From an uncultured Desulfobacteraceae bacterium (lineage in GTDB: Bacteria > Desulfobacterota > Desulfobacteria > Desulfobacterales > Desulfatirhabdiaceae), in the NCBI GenBank assembly GCA_903839535.1, contig CAIMCT010000068.1, forward strand, positions 1-64,000: DNA of 64,000 nucleotides, written 5' to 3'. The notes under the pieces were generated by a model. It saw only the letters and a program-made list of their open reading frames with translations, searched no databases and was not told the DNA's origin. A program made the translations under genes and the position numbers. Of this stretch, positions 60,422-64,000 are shown piece after piece. Numbering within the stretch: the first letter of the stretch is position 1; each line of letters opens with the position of its first letter.

Positions 60422-61360
60422 ATGCCTTATCATCACATTCCAGCAATGTCTCGGGAAGTAGCATATTATCTGAACTGTCAACCTGGAAAGATTTATGTGG
60501 ATTGTACTCTGGGTGGTTGCGGTCACGCCAGGGAGATTTGTGAAAGAATGATTCCAGGCGGCATGTTGATTGGCATTGATCAGGATGCGGATGCCATTCG
60601 AAATGCTGAAACCGCTTTAAAAGATTATCTTCCGCACTTGCATTTGTTTCATGGAAATTTTGCTCAAACAGCGGATTATCTTTCTCAGTTGAACATAGCC
60701 GCGGTGGATGGCATTCTTCTTGACCTGGGGGTGTCCCTTCATCAGATTGCGCAAAGCGGCAGGGGATTCAGTTTTAAAGCGGATGAACCTCTGGATATGC
60801 GAATGGATGTGCGATCTGACGTGACCGCTGAAGTGTTGCTTCAACAAATCACTGAAGCGGACCTTGCAGATCTTTTTTTTCGCTATGGAGAAGAGCGTCA
60901 TTCACGCGCAATTGCCCGTAAAATCATTGAAATTCGAAAACGTCAGACCATTTCCACCAGTCGTCAACTTGCGGAGATCGTTAGCGGCGCAGTTCCGCCG
61001 TTTGCACGCTATAAATCGAAAATTCATCCGGCGACGCGAGTGTTTATGGCGCTTCGTATTGCCGTGAATCATGAAATTGAAAGATTGGAGGAATTTTTGA
61101 AACAGGCCGCTGATATGTTGAATCCGGGAGGAAGGCTCTGCGTGTTGTCATTTCATTCTCTTGAAGATCGAATGGTCAAACAGCACATGCGTGATCTGCA
61201 ATCCAAATGCAACTGCCCGCCGGACTTTCCCAGATGCGTATGCAACAAGGCTCCTGTCGCCCACCTGCTCACATCAAAAGCGGTACGGCCCACTGAAAAT
61301 GAAATTCAGCAAAACCCTATGGCCAGAAGTACTCGGCTTCGAGCCATGGAAAAGCTGTGA
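60422..61360 (+). CDS. rsmH: 16S rRNA (cytosine(1402)-N(4))-methyltransferase
   Basis: VDCTLGGCGHAREICERM, GILLDLGVSLHQIAQSGRGFSF, DEPLDMRMD, VLSFHSLEDRMVKQ. Confidence 0.98.
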   Translation: MPYHHIPAMSREVAYYLNCQPGKIYVDCTLGGCGHAREICERMIPGGMLIGIDQDADAIRNAETALKDYLPHLHLFHGNFAQTADYLSQLNIAAVDGILLDLGVSLHQIAQSGRGFSFKADEPLDMRMDVRSDVTAEVLLQQITEADLADLFFRYGEERHSRAIARKIIEIRKRQTISTSRQLAEIVSGAVPPFARYKSKIHPATRVFMALRIAVNHEIERLEEFLKQAADMLNPGGRLCVLSFHSLEDRMVKQHMRDLQSKCNCPPDFPRCVCNKAPVAHLLTSKAVRPTENEIQQNPMARSTRLRAMEKL

Positions 61361-61704
61361 GAATCATTTCGGTGAACATGCGTTTTTTTAAACCCAATGA
61401 TGCTGAAATGACGACTCACGATTCCCTCAAAAAACAGAAATCGAATTTACTCAGAATATGGATTTTTCTTTTAGTTCTGTTTATATCCGAGTTTCTTTTT
61501 TATGCATGGTGCCGGGTGCAATGCACCCGTTTGGGATATGAAATGACAAAGGATGTTGAAGCTAATCGCAAACAGATGCTTATCAAAAACAGCCTTGTAC
61601 TCGAGCTTGCGCGGCTGAAATCCCCAGAACGGATTTCTGCGATTGCCAGGCAGCAACTTAAGCTTGAGCCTCCATCACACGAACAGATGGTGGTGCTGCC
61701 ATGA
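61357..61704 (+). CDS. ftsL: cell division protein FtsL-like
   Basis: Single TM plus short coiled coil; position between rsmH and ftsI. Confidence 0.75.
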   Translation: MRIISVNMRFFKPNDAEMTTHDSLKKQKSNLLRIWIFLLVLFISEFLFYAWCRVQCTRLGYEMTKDVEANRKQMLIKNSLVLELARLKSPERISAIARQQLKLEPPSHEQMVVLP

Positions 61705-63434
61705 AAACAGATGAAAACAAAAAGCTGAGGAACAGAATCCGGGGATTGGGATTCATGATGTATGCACTGTTCATTCTGATGGCAGGCAGAGCCATGTATT
61801 ACCAGGTTTTTCTAAATGAATGGCTATCAGAAAAAGCCATAAGTCAGTATGAAAAAGTAGATGTGGTTTCTGGAAAACGGGGCGATATTTTTGATGCCAG
61901 CAACCGAAAAATGGCAGTTAGCATTGATGTGGTTTCCGTGGGGGTGCATCCGAAAAAAATCAGTGATGTTCGAACAACGCTCAATGCGCTTACTGATATT
62001 TTGCATGTTGACCGGCGGGTGTTGAGCAACAACCTCTACTCGTCCAAGCCGTTTGCATGGATAAAGCGGCAGATCACCCCCAAAGAATCCAAAATGCTGG
62101 CGGATTTAAATCTTCCTGGCGTTATTTTAAAACCTGAATACAGTCGTTTTTATCCGAATAAATTTCTTGGCGCACAGGTGGTTGGATTTTGTGGTTTGGA
62201 TGGAAGAGGCATAGAAGGAGTTGAATATTTTTACAACACAGAGCTTCAGGGAACCGAAGATCGGGTTAAAGTGCTTAAAGATGCTCTGGGCCGAAGATTT
62301 GAATCTGAAAAAATCACGGTCTCTGATTCCAATGGGAACAACCTGATTTTGACCATTGACGGTGCTATTCAATACATCACTGAAAAAGCAATTGAAGAAG
62401 CCGTGGTGGGTTTTTCCGGAAAATCTGGTATGGCAATTGTGATGAATCCCAGAACTGGCGGTATTTTGGCTCTTGCTCATTATCCATCCTACAATCCGAA
62501 TGCATTCCGGGAATACCCCAAGCGTGAACTGAGAAGCCGGGCTCTGACCGATCCTTTTGAGCCTGGATCTACCATGAAAATTTTCAGCGTTGCCGCTGCT
62601 ATCGAATCCGGAATCTGCAAACCAACCACGGTGTTTAACTGCGAAAATGGGTCTTTTCGTGTTGGAACCAATGTGGTTCATGATACGCATTCTTATGGAA
62701 TGCTGACGGTGCAGGAAATCATCAAGTATTCCAGCAATATTGGGGCTATTAAAGTCGGACAGGCGGTGGGTGCTGAAATCCTTTATAAAAATCTTCGAAA
62801 TTTCGGTTTTGGAGAAAAAACAGGGATCGACTGTGCAGGCGAAACCGCAGGCGTTCTGGCGCCATACACCAAATGGCGAAAAATCGATGCTGGAACCATT
62901 GCGTTTGGCCAGGGGATATCGGTATCAGCAATGCAGTTGATCACTGCTACATCAGCCATAGCCAATGGTGGAATCCTGATGAAACCCCATCTGGTGCAGG
63001 CCGTTACCGATACCAACGGTCAGATTATCAAAAAAATTGAATCGACTCCGGTGCGCCGGGTTATTTCTTATGAAACGGCGCGAACTGTTCGGCAAATGAT
63101 GAAGGAAGTAATCACTACCGGAGGAACCGGCATGAATGCGGCTCTGGAAGGCTATGCTGTCTGTGGAAAGACCGGAACGGCTCAGAAAACCGAAAACGGG
63201 TCTTATGCCAGGGGAAAATACGTCTCCTCTTTTATCGGCTTTGTACCTGCGGATCATCCTGAAGCCGTCATTTTGGTCATTGTGGATGAGCCGCAAAAAA
63301 AGTATTATGGCGGAACCGTGGCGGCTCCGGCGTTTAAGCGAATTGCGCAGGAAACGCTGGGATATTTGAATGTTGCTCCAGAAAACATCCCAACCAGATT
63401 TAGGGTCTCGCTGGAAAAAGAAGGCGAAGGTTGA
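61701..63434 (+). CDS. ftsI: peptidoglycan D,D-transpeptidase FtsI / penicillin-binding protein
   Basis: KRGDIFDASNRKMAVS; EPGSTMKIFS (SxxK); SSN; CGKTGTAQKTENG (KTG). Confidence 0.96.
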   Translation: MKTDENKKLRNRIRGLGFMMYALFILMAGRAMYYQVFLNEWLSEKAISQYEKVDVVSGKRGDIFDASNRKMAVSIDVVSVGVHPKKISDVRTTLNALTDILHVDRRVLSNNLYSSKPFAWIKRQITPKESKMLADLNLPGVILKPEYSRFYPNKFLGAQVVGFCGLDGRGIEGVEYFYNTELQGTEDRVKVLKDALGRRFESEKITVSDSNGNNLILTIDGAIQYITEKAIEEAVVGFSGKSGMAIVMNPRTGGILALAHYPSYNPNAFREYPKRELRSRALTDPFEPGSTMKIFSVAAAIESGICKPTTVFNCENGSFRVGTNVVHDTHSYGMLTVQEIIKYSSNIGAIKVGQAVGAEILYKNLRNFGFGEKTGIDCAGETAGVLAPYTKWRKIDAGTIAFGQGISVSAMQLITATSAIANGGILMKPHLVQAVTDTNGQIIKKIESTPVRRVISYETARTVRQMMKEVITTGGTGMNAALEGYAVCGKTGTAQKTENGSYARGKYVSSFIGFVPADHPEAVILVIVDEPQKKYYGGTVAAPAFKRIAQETLGYLNVAPENIPTRFRVSLEKEGEG

Positions 63435-64000
63435 AACTTTCAAAATTACTGGAATCCATTGTTCCGAAGCAGGTGAGCGGAATATCATTATCTTCCGATC
63501 ATGAGTCCGTTTCCGCGCCCTGTATGTTACCGATCCATTTAAGTCCGGATACTGAAATCAGTTCTGTTCATTTTAACTCCAGGGAGGTTCAGCCAGGGGG
63601 GCTGTTCGTTGCGATTCAGGGGCTTAAATTCGATGGTCATGAATATATTAACAGCGCTGTAACCAGGGGGGCGGCAGCGGTCGTCAGCCAGAAGCCAGTT
63701 GCCTTGAATATCTGGAATATCGAAGTTGAAAACAGTCGAAAAGCTCTTGCAACCCTGTCCAGTCAATTTTATGGCAATCCATCCGAAAAGCTTAAAATTA
63801 TTGGTATTACCGGTACAAACGGCAAAACAACGACCGCATTTCTCATTGAAAAAATTCTGTTGCAGGCAGGTCTTTCGGTTGGCGTGATAGGGACATTAAA
63901 TTGCCGATATGGTGGGAAAGTCTTTGACATGTCAATGACCACGCCGGAATCCTTGGATATCCAGCGGATACTCGCTGATATGCTGGTGGACGGGGTTACT
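63431..64000 (+). CDS. murE: UDP-N-acetylmuramoyl-tripeptide synthetase MurE, 5' part, runs off the window
   Basis: Own translation from TTG: LKLSKLLESIVPKQVSG...SREVQPGGLFVAIQGLKFDGHEYI...IIGITGTNGKTTTAFLIEKILLQAG...TTPESLDIQRIL; absent from ORF track because no stop is in the window. Confidence 0.93.
   Translation, partial: MKLSKLLESIVPKQVSGISLSSDHESVSAPCMLPIHLSPDTEISSVHFNSREVQPGGLFVAIQGLKFDGHEYINSAVTRGAAAVVSQKPVALNIWNIEVENSRKALATLSSQFYGNPSEKLKIIGITGTNGKTTTAFLIEKILLQAGLSVGVIGTLNCRYGGKVFDMSMTTPESLDIQRILADMLVDGVT

Overview
The window is a 64 kb bacterial chromosomal segment. Gene content (NfnAB-type oxidoreductase, DVU0298-like protein, many multi-domain sensor kinases) suggests a sulfate-reducer-like Desulfobacterota; this is inference. 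Most of it is conserved housekeeping DNA. From left to right: a two-component cluster of five proteins, none with a recognisable DNA-binding output domain (1.75-14.2 kb), next to a lytic transglycosylase; a long minus-strand run tRNA-Gly(CCC)/rimP-nusA-infB-DUF503-rbfA-nrnA-truB-rpsO-pnp-M16-dut-MBL-nfnA-nfnB (32.3 to 16.7 kb); MerR-pheT-pheS-rplT-rpmI-infC (38.0 to 32.4 kb); a ferredoxin/DVU0298-like pair; a TolC-MFP-RND efflux operon whose RND gene is split by an apparent 1-nt frameshift; a 1389-aa duplicated membrane protein of unknown function; amtB-glnB with a sigma54-like promoter; dgt, YkgJ, enoyl-CoA hydratase, TIGR01777 epimerase, UTP-glucose-1-P uridylyltransferase, ilvE, NifU-like scaffold; and the start of the dcw cluster (mraZ-rsmH-ftsL-ftsI-murE). 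I found no clear defence system, prophage or CRISPR array. The most unusual signals are (1) several families of short dispersed, mostly palindromic repeats that also form the ends or linkers of proteins (MBL hydrolase, YkgJ protein, the 1526-aa hybrid kinase, TolC), (2) a duplicated uncharacterised N-terminal domain in the hybrid kinase, (3) the duplicated 1389-aa membrane protein, and (4) candidate RNA/DNA regulatory sites (rpsO leader, infC AUA start, infC-rpmI hairpin, MraZ boxes, sigma54 site). All homology calls come from reading motifs; no searches were run.
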